The notes beneath the pieces are model-generated. The model was given only the letters and a program-made list of their open reading frames with translations, made no database searches and was not told where the DNA came from. Below are positions 29,121 through 37,191 of a stretch of DNA of 64,000 bases, piece after piece. This DNA is from Donghicola tyrosinivorans. Its GTDB lineage: Bacteria > Pseudomonadota > Alphaproteobacteria > Rhodobacterales > Rhodobacteraceae. How positions within the stretch are numbered: the stretch's first letter is position 1; the number at the start of each line of letters is the position of its first letter. Both the position numbers and the translations under genes were made by a program. The stretch spans positions 1-64,000 of the forward strand of contig NZ_PVTQ01000009.1 of assembly GCF_003003355.1 (NCBI RefSeq). The letters run 5' to 3'.

Positions 29121-29418
29121 CGTCTTCTCCCCCCTGACCGGCGCCGACTGGTTGCCAGCTTTCCGGTTTCTTCCAATATCGGCAGTGTGGCAGCGGACGC
29201 GAAGGGATGGAAGAAAATCACCTTTTCCCGCAGAAAGTTGATTTTTATTGTTTTTCAATTGGTTGTTGGAATTCTGGCTGCATCGGGCCGCGTATTGATG
29301 AAAAGTAAGTATCCATAATTGTGGTAACTTGGAATGTTGCTATCAGGCAGAAAGGCGGACCCGAAGATCCGCCTTTCCGATTCCCGTCCAAAGTGACAGG
29401 GGCATATACAGTCGACCG
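29121..29418 (-). promoter_or_regulatory. hupC-hupD intergenic region, probable second hup promoter
   Basis: Apart from the hairpin at 29351-29376, this 298-base gap is AT-rich for the genome. On the minus strand GAAAGCTGGCAACCA (29163-29149) is identical to a 15-mer upstream of hupS (33479-33465) and lies about 30-45 bases before the hupD start. A TTG-N5-CAA sequence, the reported HupR target form, occurs at 29248-29258 but could be chance. A promoter driving hupD onward is an inference. Confidence 0.5.
29351..29376 (-). terminator. hairpin downstream of hupC
   Basis: Perfect 9-bp stem (AAAGGCGGA 29351-29359, TCCGCCTTT 29368-29376) with an eight-base loop, 43-68 bases after the hupC stop on the minus strand. 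The descending arm ends in TTT but no longer T-run follows, so it may terminate only in part and leave some read-through into hupD. Confidence 0.6.
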
Positions 29419-30195
29419 TTATTCGGGACGGTCGTCCTTGAAGGTCCGGTGCCCCGAAATCATGGTCGAGACCATAGACTGGCGGCTGAGGATGTCTTCG
29501 CGGATGGCTGCATAGATGTGGATGATCATGAAGACCACGATGAACCACATGCCCAGATGGTGGATGCCATGCAGGATCTGGGTGTTGCCCACCAGACCGA
29601 TCAGCCAACCCATGACGATATCGGGCAGGCTGCCTTGACCCGCGCCTTCGGCATAAAGGGCCCAACCGGTTAGCAGCATGAAGGTGATGCCCACGGTCAT
29701 GAACATGAACATGGCGATCTGTGCCAGCGGGTTGTGACCCACGTACTTCTTGGGCTCGGCCTCAAGGAACATATACCAGCGCAGTTCAAAGAAGACCTCG
29801 CGCCACCAATGGCCATTCCAGAAAGGCACGTAGAACAGCTGCTTGGAGTGGTGGTTGCCCACGATCGCCCAGTAGATCCGGCCAAAGAAGCCGACTGTCA
29901 TGATCTGCGCCGCCGCAAAGTGGGCAAAGCGCATATAGCCCATGACGAACTGGTGGGTCGCCTCGGCAAAGGTCATGGTGGGCAGCGGGCTGGCGATAAA
30001 CCAGCCGGTGAAGCACAGCACCAGAATACAGGCTGCGTTCACCCAGTGCCACAGACGCACGGGCCATTCGTAAACGAAGACCGATGTGCGGCGGCGGATG
30101 CTTTCGATGTCGTCGGCTGTGGCATCACCCGTCAACCGCGAGCTTTCGAGGGGGCGGACCCCCTCGTTCGGAGTGTGGATGGTGTCATGGGCCAT
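29419..30195 (-). CDS. hupC: Ni/Fe-hydrogenase b-type cytochrome subunit HupC
   Basis: Di-haem membrane cytochrome that anchors HupSL and passes electrons from H2 to quinone. The 258-residue protein has four hydrophobic segments (about 55-75, 95-120, 155-180, 200-225). Candidate haem-ligand histidines occur in VRLWHWVNAACILVLCFTGWF, MRFAHFAAAQIMTVGFFGRIYW and LHGIHHLGMWFIVVFMIIHIY. A soluble 40-residue N-terminus precedes the first helix. Its Shine-Dalgarno (AAGGAG) overlaps the last codons of the 58-residue gene just upstream, so translation is likely coupled. Confidence 0.95.
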   Translation of the reverse strand: MAHDTIHTPNEGVRPLESSRLTGDATADDIESIRRRTSVFVYEWPVRLWHWVNAACILVLCFTGWFIASPLPTMTFAEATHQFVMGYMRFAHFAAAQIMTVGFFGRIYWAIVGNHHSKQLFYVPFWNGHWWREVFFELRWYMFLEAEPKKYVGHNPLAQIAMFMFMTVGITFMLLTGWALYAEGAGQGSLPDIVMGWLIGLVGNTQILHGIHHLGMWFIVVFMIIHIYAAIREDILSRQSMVSTMISGHRTFKDDRPE

Positions 30196-30198
30196 TGA

Positions 30199-30375
30199 TC
30201 ACTCCTTCCGGCGTGCGGTGCGGAGGGTGTACAGGACACCCGCCACAGCAATCAGGCCAAGACCATGCATCGGCGACAGCAGCCAGTGCGATGCGCCCGA
30301 AAGGGCGGCATCGTGGCCGGTGTGTGCCTGAGCCGCAGTCGCGCCGAACAGAAGAGCAAAAGTTGTGTATTTCAT
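30199..30375 (-). CDS. 58-residue small exported membrane protein between hupL and hupC
   Basis: A short gene I do not recognise with certainty. The product starts MKYTTFALLFGATAAQA, a signal peptide with an AxA-type cleavage site, so the mature N-terminus would be HTGHDAALSG. A hydrophobic segment (WLLSPMHGLGLIAVAGVLY) and a basic tail (TLRTARRKE) follow, giving one membrane helix with the His-rich end outside. The N-terminus recalls mature HupE/UreJ nickel-permease proteins, which are much longer. AGAGGAAC lies eight bases before its ATG, and it ends three bases before hupC, whose Shine-Dalgarno is within its last codons. It may help anchor or mature the hydrogenase, or be a HupE remnant. 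Confidence 0.75.
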   Translation of the reverse strand: MKYTTFALLFGATAAQAHTGHDAALSGASHWLLSPMHGLGLIAVAGVLYTLRTARRKE

Positions 30376-30391
30376 GGGTTTGTTCCTCTGA

Positions 30392-32182
30392 TTAGCGCAC
30401 TTTGACGGTGGTCAGTTCATCGCCGTCGGGCGACATCACGTGGGTCGAGCAAGCCAGACACGGATCGAAGCTGTGCAGGGTGCGCAGGATTTCGACCGGC
30501 TCGTCGGGACGCTCCATCGGGGTGTTCATCAGCGACGCTTCAAACGCGCCGATGTTGCCTGCGGTGTCGCGGGGGCTGCCGTTCCAAGTGGTGGGAACCA
30601 CGCACTGGTAGTTCTCGATCCGGCCGTCCTTGATCTTGATCCAGTGACCTAGAGCGCCGCGGGGCGCTTCGGTCATGCCAACGCCTTTGGCCTCTTTCGG
30701 CCAGGTGCTGGGATCCCACTTCTCGACGTTGGCGGTGTTCTCATCGCCGTTCTTGATGTTCTGCACCAACTTGTCGAAGAAGTGCTTCTGCAGGCGGCCA
30801 CAGTATTCGGATTCCAGCGCACGCGCCGCAGTCCGGCCAAGGGTCGAGAACAGCGCCTCGACGGGCAGATCCATAGTCCGCAGCAGACCGTCGACCTGAT
30901 CCTTGATGTCCTCGTGGCCTTTTGCGTAGCCGACGATGTAGCGGGCCAGCGGGCCGACTTCCATCGCGTGACCGCGCCAGCGGGGGGCCTTGATCCAGCT
31001 GTATTTGCCAGCTTCGTCCAGCTCCTGAATGTTGGTCTTGGTGCCTTTGGCGTTCGGACCCAGTTCGAACTTGGGCTCGGTGCGGCCATCCCAAGGGTGC
31101 AGACCCTTGCCGGGCTCGCCGTAGTCATACCAGCTGTGATCGACGAATTCCTGAACCTGCTCGGGGTCGCGGGGATCAACGTCGTGCACCTCGTTGAGGT
31201 TGCCGTTGATGATCGCGCCACGGGGCAGATGCAGTTGCTCGGGGCTGAAGTCGTTGGGGTTTTCGGGGATGTCCCCATAGGCAAGACACGCCTTGGACGA
31301 CAGACCGCCACCATAGAGCCAGCTCTTGTAAAAGCCGCCAATGGCCACAACGTCGGGCAGATAGACGTTCTTGTTGAACTCAATACACTTGTCGATGATC
31401 GAGGACACAAGGTTCAGACGTTCCATGTTGATCGCGCCGACAGCACCGGTGCTGTGGACGTTGATCGGGCAGGGTACGCCGCCCACCAGCCAGTTCGGGT
31501 GCGGGTTCTTGCCGCCGAAGATGGTGTGCACCTTCACGATCTCTTTCTGGAGGTCCAGCGCTTCGAGATAGTGGGTGGTGGCCATCAGGTCTGCCTCGGG
31601 GGGCAGTTTGTAGGCGGGGTTGTCCCAGTAGCCGTTCTTGAACAGACCCAGCTGACCCGATTCAACGAACTTTTTCAGGCGGTTCTGAACGTCACGGAAA
31701 TAGCCGGGCGACGACAGCGGGTGCGAGGGCGACACCATCTGCTGCAATTCGCTGGTGGCTTTGGGGTCCGCGCGCAGGGCGTTGACGGGGTTCACCCAGT
31801 CCAGCGCGTGCAGGTGATAGAAGTGCACGACGTGGTCGTGAATTTCCAGGTTCAGCTGCATGATGTTCCGGATCGAGTTCGCGTTGTCGGGGATGGTGAT
31901 CCCCAGCGCGTCTTCCACCGCACGGACCGAGGTCAGCGCGTGGGTGCCGGTGCAAACGCCGCAGATGCGCTCGGTGAAGGCCCAGGCGTCACGGGGGTCA
32001 CGACCCTTCAGGATCACTTCCAGACCGCGCCACATGGTGCCGGTGCTGACCGCGTTGCGGATCACGCCGTTCTCATCCACGTTCACTTCGCAGCGCATGT
32101 GACCTTCGATACGGGTCACCGGGTCCACGACGATGCGGCGGCCGGTGTTGTCGAGGTCAAAGCCGTTCGGAGTTGCGACCAT
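30392..32182 (-). CDS. hupL: uptake [NiFe]-hydrogenase large subunit HupL
   Basis: Carries the NiFe active site that splits H2 at the periplasmic face. The 596-residue precursor has the N-terminal motif RICGVC and the C-terminal DPCLACSTH, the four Ni-binding cysteines. A 15-residue C-terminal peptide beginning VMSPDG would be removed by HupD after the conserved His. [11 protein letters not shown] at the N-terminus and [12 protein letters not shown] near the C-terminus are also typical. It has no signal peptide and is exported with HupS. It begins three bases after hupS. Confidence 0.97.
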   Translation of the reverse strand: MVATPNGFDLDNTGRRIVVDPVTRIEGHMRCEVNVDENGVIRNAVSTGTMWRGLEVILKGRDPRDAWAFTERICGVCTGTHALTSVRAVEDALGITIPDNANSIRNIMQLNLEIHDHVVHFYHLHALDWVNPVNALRADPKATSELQQMVSPSHPLSSPGYFRDVQNRLKKFVESGQLGLFKNGYWDNPAYKLPPEADLMATTHYLEALDLQKEIVKVHTIFGGKNPHPNWLVGGVPCPINVHSTGAVGAINMERLNLVSSIIDKCIEFNKNVYLPDVVAIGGFYKSWLYGGGLSSKACLAYGDIPENPNDFSPEQLHLPRGAIINGNLNEVHDVDPRDPEQVQEFVDHSWYDYGEPGKGLHPWDGRTEPKFELGPNAKGTKTNIQELDEAGKYSWIKAPRWRGHAMEVGPLARYIVGYAKGHEDIKDQVDGLLRTMDLPVEALFSTLGRTAARALESEYCGRLQKHFFDKLVQNIKNGDENTANVEKWDPSTWPKEAKGVGMTEAPRGALGHWIKIKDGRIENYQCVVPTTWNGSPRDTAGNIGAFEASLMNTPMERPDEPVEILRTLHSFDPCLACSTHVMSPDGDELTTVKVR

Positions 32183-32185
32183 GGC

Positions 32186-33274
32186 TTATGCCTCCTCTTT
32201 CTTGTCTTGGGTTTTTCGTTGGGCGGCTTTCAAAGCACTGACAGCGGCGTGGGCGGCCACACCTGCACCGACGACGCCAGCAGCGGTCAGGCCGATCTTG
32301 TCCGCGTTTGCCTCAACGCCGAATTGGGTCAGGTCGGTCACGCGGTCATAGAAGCTGCCCTGATCCCAGAACCCGTCTTCCGAACAGCCGATACAGCCGT
32401 GGCCCGACTGGATCGGGAAGCTGACGCCTTCGTTCCACCGGATGGTCGAGCAGGCGTTATAGGTGGTCGGGCCTTTGCAGCCCATCTTGTACAGGCAGTA
32501 GCCCTTGCGTGCGTGCTCGTCGTCCCATGCCTCGACGAACTGGCCGGCGTCAAAGTGCGGACGGCGGTAGCATTTGTCGTGGATACGCTGGCTGTAGAAC
32601 ATCGCGGGGCGGCCCTGACGGTCCAGCTCGGGCAGACGATCAAAGGTCAGCATGTAAGTGATCACACCGGTCATTACTTCGGCGATGGGCGGGCAGCCCG
32701 GAACCTTGATGATCGGCTTGTCGGTGATGACCTTGTGGACGGGCGTCGCTTGGGTCGGGTTAGGCTTGGCGGCCTGCACACAGCCGTAGGACGCACAGGC
32801 CCCCCAGCTGATGATCGCCTTGGCGTCTTTCGCCGCATGACGCAGCTTTTCGACAAAGGGCTTGCCGCCGGTGATGCAGAACATGCCGTCTTCATTGAGG
32901 GGCGGATTGCCCTCAACGGCTAGGATGTAGTTGCCTTTGTACTTCTGGATGGTCTCTTCCAGTGCGGCTTCGGCAGCGTGACCGGCAGCGGCCATCAGCG
33001 TGTCGTCGTAGTCCAGCGAGATCATCGACAAGACCACATCCTTGGCCAGCGGGTGCGCGGCGCGGATGAAGGATTCCGAACAGCAGGTACATTCCAGACC
33101 ATGCACCCAAATAACGGGCGTACGTGGTTTGGTTTCCATCGCATGGGCGATTTTGGGTACAAAGCTGGGGCTCAAGCCCAGGGCCGCCGCGGTCAGCGAG
33201 CAATATTTCATAAAGCTCCGCCGCGTGATCCCCTGACGCCGCATGACGTCGTAAAAGGTTTCGATCTGGCTCAA
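32186..33274 (-). CDS. hupS: uptake [NiFe]-hydrogenase small subunit HupS (Tat signal, six-cysteine proximal cluster)
   Basis: FeS electron-transfer subunit exported by Tat. The 362-residue precursor starts at a TTG (33274) five bases after GGGGAGGA, giving [22 protein letters not shown] with a twin-arginine motif and AHA cleavage site (~residue 43). Upstream in-frame codons are rejected because they read through the ribosome-binding site. The proximal-cluster motifs ECTCCSES and [11 protein letters not shown] contain two extra cysteines where standard enzymes have Gly, the [4Fe-3S] signature of oxygen-tolerant group 1d hydrogenases. Medial and distal motifs ([33 protein letters not shown]) are intact. 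A C-terminal hydrophobic helix (~325-345) anchors it beside HupC. Confidence 0.96.
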   Translation of the reverse strand: MSQIETFYDVMRRQGITRRSFMKYCSLTAAALGLSPSFVPKIAHAMETKPRTPVIWVHGLECTCCSESFIRAAHPLAKDVVLSMISLDYDDTLMAAAGHAAEAALEETIQKYKGNYILAVEGNPPLNEDGMFCITGGKPFVEKLRHAAKDAKAIISWGACASYGCVQAAKPNPTQATPVHKVITDKPIIKVPGCPPIAEVMTGVITYMLTFDRLPELDRQGRPAMFYSQRIHDKCYRRPHFDAGQFVEAWDDEHARKGYCLYKMGCKGPTTYNACSTIRWNEGVSFPIQSGHGCIGCSEDGFWDQGSFYDRVTDLTQFGVEANADKIGLTAAGVVGAGVAAHAAVSALKAAQRKTQDKKEEA

Positions 33275-33505
33275 AACTGGTCCTCCCCTCACTGGATCGA
33301 TTCCGTTGGAATGCGATTGCATACATTCCATCAGGTTAACCTTCGGGCAGGTGGGGCATGTGATCAAAGCGAATGCATGTGGCGGGCAGACACATTTAAT
33401 GTGCTGCATTTTCATGCACTTGCTGCATATGTGGCGGTGTTTTCTGCGACTGCGGGCGGATGGGTGGTTGCCAGCTTTCTATCCGTTTGGATGGATAGTT
33501 TTCAG
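33275..33505 (-). promoter_or_regulatory. hupSLC promoter region
   Basis: The 231-base gap between hypF and hupS must hold the hupSLC promoter. No sigma-54 -24/-12 element was found, in keeping with a HupR that lacks GAFTGA. Visible elements: GAAAGCTGGCAACCA on the minus strand (33479-33465), shared exactly with the hupD upstream region; and, on the plus strand, two similar TGCAT...GTGGCGG blocks (near 33384-33397 and 33425-33439). HupR/IHF-type control is expected from R. capsulatus, but no binding site is certain. Confidence 0.55.
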
Positions 33506-35767
33506 TCAGCCTAAGTGACGGGCTGCCGCGATCAGTGCCTGCCCCAGCGCCAGACCGCCATCATTCGCGGGGGTCTTGGTGTGGTGCATCACTGGCACTT
33601 TGATGCCTAGAGAACTGGCTTCGGCCTCGATCCAATGGCAGGTCAGGTCCAGCAGCAACGCGCTTTGAAAGCACCCGCCCGATAGGGCAATTGCCCGCGC
33701 TCGTCCCTGCTGTACAAGCCCCACGGCGGCGCACGCAAAGGCCCGCGCAAGGGCAGAGTGGAACCTGAGCGCGATGATCTCAGTCGAAACGCCATTCTCC
33801 AGATCATTACGGAGTGGCTCCCACATCTTGGCGGGATCGATGCGCGAACCGGATGCGTTGATGTCGTAGTAAAACGCCATTTCCTCGGGCGGCGCCTTTT
33901 GTGCGAGCGCTTCCAGCGTCATCGCCGCCTCGCCCTCATAGCTTTGTCGGTCGGGGCAAATCCCAAGACAGGCGGCCACCGCATCAAAGAGCCGCCCCGC
34001 GCTAGAGGATTGCGGCGTGTTCAGGCCCCGTTCAGCAGCCATGCGGGCCATTGCAAGCGGTTTGTCAGGGAACAATGCATCCGCCCAATCGGGCAACCCT
34101 GCCTGATCCAGCCTCGCCAGCGCATTGCGCCAAGGCTCTTTAGCGGCCATGTCCCCACCGATCAGCGGAGCAGGCCGCAGCCAAGCGGCGCGTTCATAGC
34201 CTGTGTAGTCCCCAAGCAGCACCTCACCGCCCCAGACAGTGCCATCCGGCCCCAGCCCAACCCCGTCTAGGATGATCCCTGCCACCTCTCCTCCGTCCAG
34301 AGGCCAGAGGTTTTCCCCCATGCAAGCGGCCAGATGGGCGTGATGGTGTTGGATTTCTTCCAGCTTCAACCCTTCGGCCTCGGCCCGCGCTGCCCCGTGA
34401 CGCGAGGCGCGGAAATCGGGGTGCAGGTCCACGGCGACCACTTGAGGCTTGTGGTCAAAAAGGTCCGAATAGTCGCGGTCAGCTTGCTGGAATGCCTCCC
34501 ACGTCAACGCCTCGTCCAATTCGCCCAGATGGTGTCCCAACAGCGCCTGCCCGTTCTTGATCAGGCACAGCGCCGCCTTCATCTGCCCGCCATAGGCCAC
34601 AGTCTGCGGCGCATCCTCAAAGCCCTTAGGCAGTGGCAATGTTCCTGGTACGCGCCCCCGCGCACGGCGCAGCACCATCGGGCCATGGGGCGTGATCCGC
34701 TCGACACTGTCATCAATACGGCGGGCGATATCGCGGTCATGCATCAGGAAGGCATCCACGAAGGGGGCCAGCTTTTCCCGCGCCTCTTCATTGCCAATCA
34801 CCTGCGGCTCGCCGCTAAGGTTGCCACTGGTCATCACCAAAGGCCCGTCCAGCAGATCCAGCAGCAGATGGTGTAGCGGTGTGTAAGGCAACATCCAGCC
34901 AAGGGTGCTTTGATTGGGGGCAATTTCAGAGGGCAGCGACCCGCGGTTGGCCAGCAAAACGATGGGCGCAGCGGGGTCTTGCAGAAGGGCGACCTCTGCG
35001 TCCGAGGGGGCGGCGTACTGGCGGATCGTGTCCAGCGTTCCCATCAGGGCAAAGGGCTTTGCGGGGCGCATCTTTCGTTGGCGCAGCAGGGCGATCGCCC
35101 CTGCATTGCGCGCATCACCTGCCAGATGAAATCCGCCAAGGCCTTTGATAGCTAGGATTTCCCCGTGGTGTAGACGGGCGGCGGCCTCGGCCAGTGGCGC
35201 ATCATGGTGGGGTTCGATCCAGACCTTGGGACCGCAGGCGGGGCAGGCTACGGGCTGCGCGTGAAAACGGCGATCCGCAGGGTCGGTGTATTCCGCAGCA
35301 CAGTCCGCGCACATCGCAAAGGGGGCCATAGTGGTTTGGCTGCGGTCATAAGGCAAAGCGTTCAGGATCGTGAAGCGCGGCCCGCAGTGGGTGCAGTTGG
35401 CAAAGGCATAGCCAAAGCGGCGCTCGCTTGGGTTATGGATTTCTTCCAAGCAATCGGGGCAAGTGGCTGCATCGGGTGTCACACGGGTCTCGGCCCCTGA
35501 CCCCTCAGAGGCAGCGATCACGAAATCCGTCGGAGCCTCGCCCGTGATCGGTGTGACCTCGATCCCGTCGATGCGCGACAGGGGCGGAGCCTTGGTGCGG
35601 AGCAGATCGGGAAGGGTGGCGGCAGGGCCATATGCCTCGATCAGCACGCCTTCGGGATCGTTCAGAACACGGCCCGTCACCCCAAGTTCACGGGCCAGCA
35701 GCCAGACGAAGGGGCGAAAGCCCACGCCTTGGACTTGCCCCCGTACCCTGATGCGCAGGCCTTCCAT
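33506..35767 (-). CDS. hypF: carbamoyltransferase HypF
   Basis: Makes thiocarbamate on HypE from carbamoyl phosphate and ATP for the CN ligands. The 753-residue protein has, in order: an acylphosphatase domain (RIRVRGQVQGVGFRPFVWLL, ~5-90), two zinc fingers (CPDCLEEIHNPSERRFGYAF with CTHCG, and CADCAAEYTD with CPACG, ~105-175), a YrdC-like domain (IKGLGGFHLAGDA, ~195-375) and a Kae1-like domain (VAVDLHPDFRASRHG, HHHAHLAACMGEN, ALSGGCFQSALLLDL). The start at 35767 overlaps the hupV stop (ATGA). A longer start at 35791 lies within hupV and has no better ribosome-binding site. Confidence 0.95.
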   Translation of the reverse strand: MEGLRIRVRGQVQGVGFRPFVWLLARELGVTGRVLNDPEGVLIEAYGPAATLPDLLRTKAPPLSRIDGIEVTPITGEAPTDFVIAASEGSGAETRVTPDAATCPDCLEEIHNPSERRFGYAFANCTHCGPRFTILNALPYDRSQTTMAPFAMCADCAAEYTDPADRRFHAQPVACPACGPKVWIEPHHDAPLAEAAARLHHGEILAIKGLGGFHLAGDARNAGAIALLRQRKMRPAKPFALMGTLDTIRQYAAPSDAEVALLQDPAAPIVLLANRGSLPSEIAPNQSTLGWMLPYTPLHHLLLDLLDGPLVMTSGNLSGEPQVIGNEEAREKLAPFVDAFLMHDRDIARRIDDSVERITPHGPMVLRRARGRVPGTLPLPKGFEDAPQTVAYGGQMKAALCLIKNGQALLGHHLGELDEALTWEAFQQADRDYSDLFDHKPQVVAVDLHPDFRASRHGAARAEAEGLKLEEIQHHHAHLAACMGENLWPLDGGEVAGIILDGVGLGPDGTVWGGEVLLGDYTGYERAAWLRPAPLIGGDMAAKEPWRNALARLDQAGLPDWADALFPDKPLAMARMAAERGLNTPQSSSAGRLFDAVAACLGICPDRQSYEGEAAMTLEALAQKAPPEEMAFYYDINASGSRIDPAKMWEPLRNDLENGVSTEIIALRFHSALARAFACAAVGLVQQGRARAIALSGGCFQSALLLDLTCHWIEAEASSLGIKVPVMHHTKTPANDGGLALGQALIAAARHLG

Positions 35768-37191
35768 CAGTGGACCGTGCAGACCATGCAAGGGTCAAAG
35801 CTGCGCACGATGTGCTGGACAGACAAAGGCGTATCCTCGCCCTCGGCCACAGGTGCGCCGACCAAGGCGGCCTCTACAGGGCCTGCGGTCCCGCCCGCAT
35901 CGCGGGGGCTAAAGTTCCAAGTGGTCGGCGCGATGATCTGGTAGCCGCTGATCGCGCCGTCTTTGACGGTGATCCAATGGCCTAATGCCCCGCGTGCAGC
36001 CTCGACCACGCCAACGCCAGCGCCGTCTTTGGGCAAAATCACTTGATCCATGAACCGCGCTTCAGGGCGAATGTCCCGCAACAGGCGCTCCATTTCGATC
36101 TGGGTTAGGGCCAACTCCAACAGACGCCCTGCCACGCGGGCCCTGACACCGCCCTCAGCCGCCAGCGCCCGTGCCAAGGGGTGACCCACGACGATCTGCC
36201 GCGCAAGTGCGCCGGTTTCAAAGGTCCGCCCCTGAAGGCGCGGCGCTTTGCACCAACTGTAGGCGCCCTCGCGCATCATCTCATCGGGGACGGTTGCGCC
36301 TGCAGACGGATGCGCGGCCTCACCAAGCATCCACGCATGGCTGATGTCTTCGCGAATGGCTGCGAAATCCACGGGGGCCTCAGCGCCGTTATCCCATGTG
36401 CCACCTTTGAAAACGCGCCCCTCTGGCAAGGGGTAGGCCCCAAAGGACAGATACCGCCCTGTTCCGCGCCCCATCGCGCCGGTGCCAGTTGCCTCGGCCA
36501 CGCGCAGGAACAGGCCCGCATCGCCAGTGGTCCATGCCTCTAGCTGCTGCACAGTTCCGAGCGCGATGAAATCTTCCAGCTTGCCGCCAAAGGTCTGCGC
36601 CTCAAGGTACCTGCGAAACGCCTGAAGCGAGGCACCGATGCGGATCAGATCGCGGGCTGTAGGCGTGCGGGTCACGCCGCCCGGTTGGATCGCCAGCGTA
36701 TGGGGCCACTTGCCACCCAGCATTCCCACCACATGCAAGAGGTCCGCGCGCGCCTCGATCGCGCGGCGCAGGGCGCTGCCTTGTCCGGCGGTGAAACGCT
36801 CAAGAACGGTCTGATGCCAGTCCGCACCCGCATAGGCTGCCCGAGCGTAGTCGGGCATGAAGAACAGGTTGAAATGGGCCATATGGTCCGAGACATTCTC
36901 GATCATATGCAGCAGGGCCGCGACCTTGGCCCCTTCGGGCGCAGGCTGAACGCCCGCCAAATCAGCCAGCGCTAGCGCCGCTGCCGCCGACTGGCTGATC
37001 GAGCAAATCCCGCAGATGCGCGGCGTAATCGTCAACGCATCCAGCGGACCTTTCCCCAGCATCATCCGTTCAAACCCGCGAAACAGGGGCGAGTTCGTAT
37101 AGGCCGCCGAGACAGCGCCGTCCTGCACCTCAAGCCGGATTTCCAGATCCCCTTCAACACGGTTGAAAGGGCCAACAAGAAGGGTCGTCAT
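35767..37191 (-). CDS. hupV: H2-sensing regulatory hydrogenase large subunit HupV
   Basis: Large subunit of the cytoplasmic H2 sensor (HoxC type). The 474-residue protein has RICGIC and ends exactly at SFDPCMVCTVH, so it has no C-terminal peptide to be cleaved and needs no HupD. Two gas-channel positions differ from HupL in the direction known for sensors: Ile in RICGIC (HupL has RICGVC) and Phe in HFNLFFMPD (HupL has HFYHLHALD). This is the narrow-channel pattern linked to oxygen insensitivity. The start at 37191 gives MTTLLVGPFNRVEGDLEI; longer starts run into hupU, whose stop it overlaps by four bases. Confidence 0.95.
   Translation of the reverse strand: MTTLLVGPFNRVEGDLEIRLEVQDGAVSAAYTNSPLFRGFERMMLGKGPLDALTITPRICGICSISQSAAAALALADLAGVQPAPEGAKVAALLHMIENVSDHMAHFNLFFMPDYARAAYAGADWHQTVLERFTAGQGSALRRAIEARADLLHVVGMLGGKWPHTLAIQPGGVTRTPTARDLIRIGASLQAFRRYLEAQTFGGKLEDFIALGTVQQLEAWTTGDAGLFLRVAEATGTGAMGRGTGRYLSFGAYPLPEGRVFKGGTWDNGAEAPVDFAAIREDISHAWMLGEAAHPSAGATVPDEMMREGAYSWCKAPRLQGRTFETGALARQIVVGHPLARALAAEGGVRARVAGRLLELALTQIEMERLLRDIRPEARFMDQVILPKDGAGVGVVEAARGALGHWITVKDGAISGYQIIAPTTWNFSPRDAGGTAGPVEAALVGAPVAEGEDTPLSVQHIVRSFDPCMVCTVH

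Noticed and set aside
29248-29258. TTG-N5-CAA as a HupR site before hupD
   Set aside because: It matches the reported motif form, but six fixed bases occur by chance in roughly one of fourteen gaps this size, and no such match exists in the hupS promoter region where it would be expected.
30782-32923. A 713-codon open frame on the plus strand opposite hupS and hupL
   Set aside because: It is the antisense shadow of two highly conserved genes in high-GC DNA; it has no ribosome-binding site, crosses the hupS-hupL boundary and has low-complexity His/Val/Gly composition.
33275-33505. Sigma-54 promoter for hupSLC
   Set aside because: Neither strand has a GG-N10-GC pair in the expected TGGC/TTGC context, and the HupR protein lacks GAFTGA.
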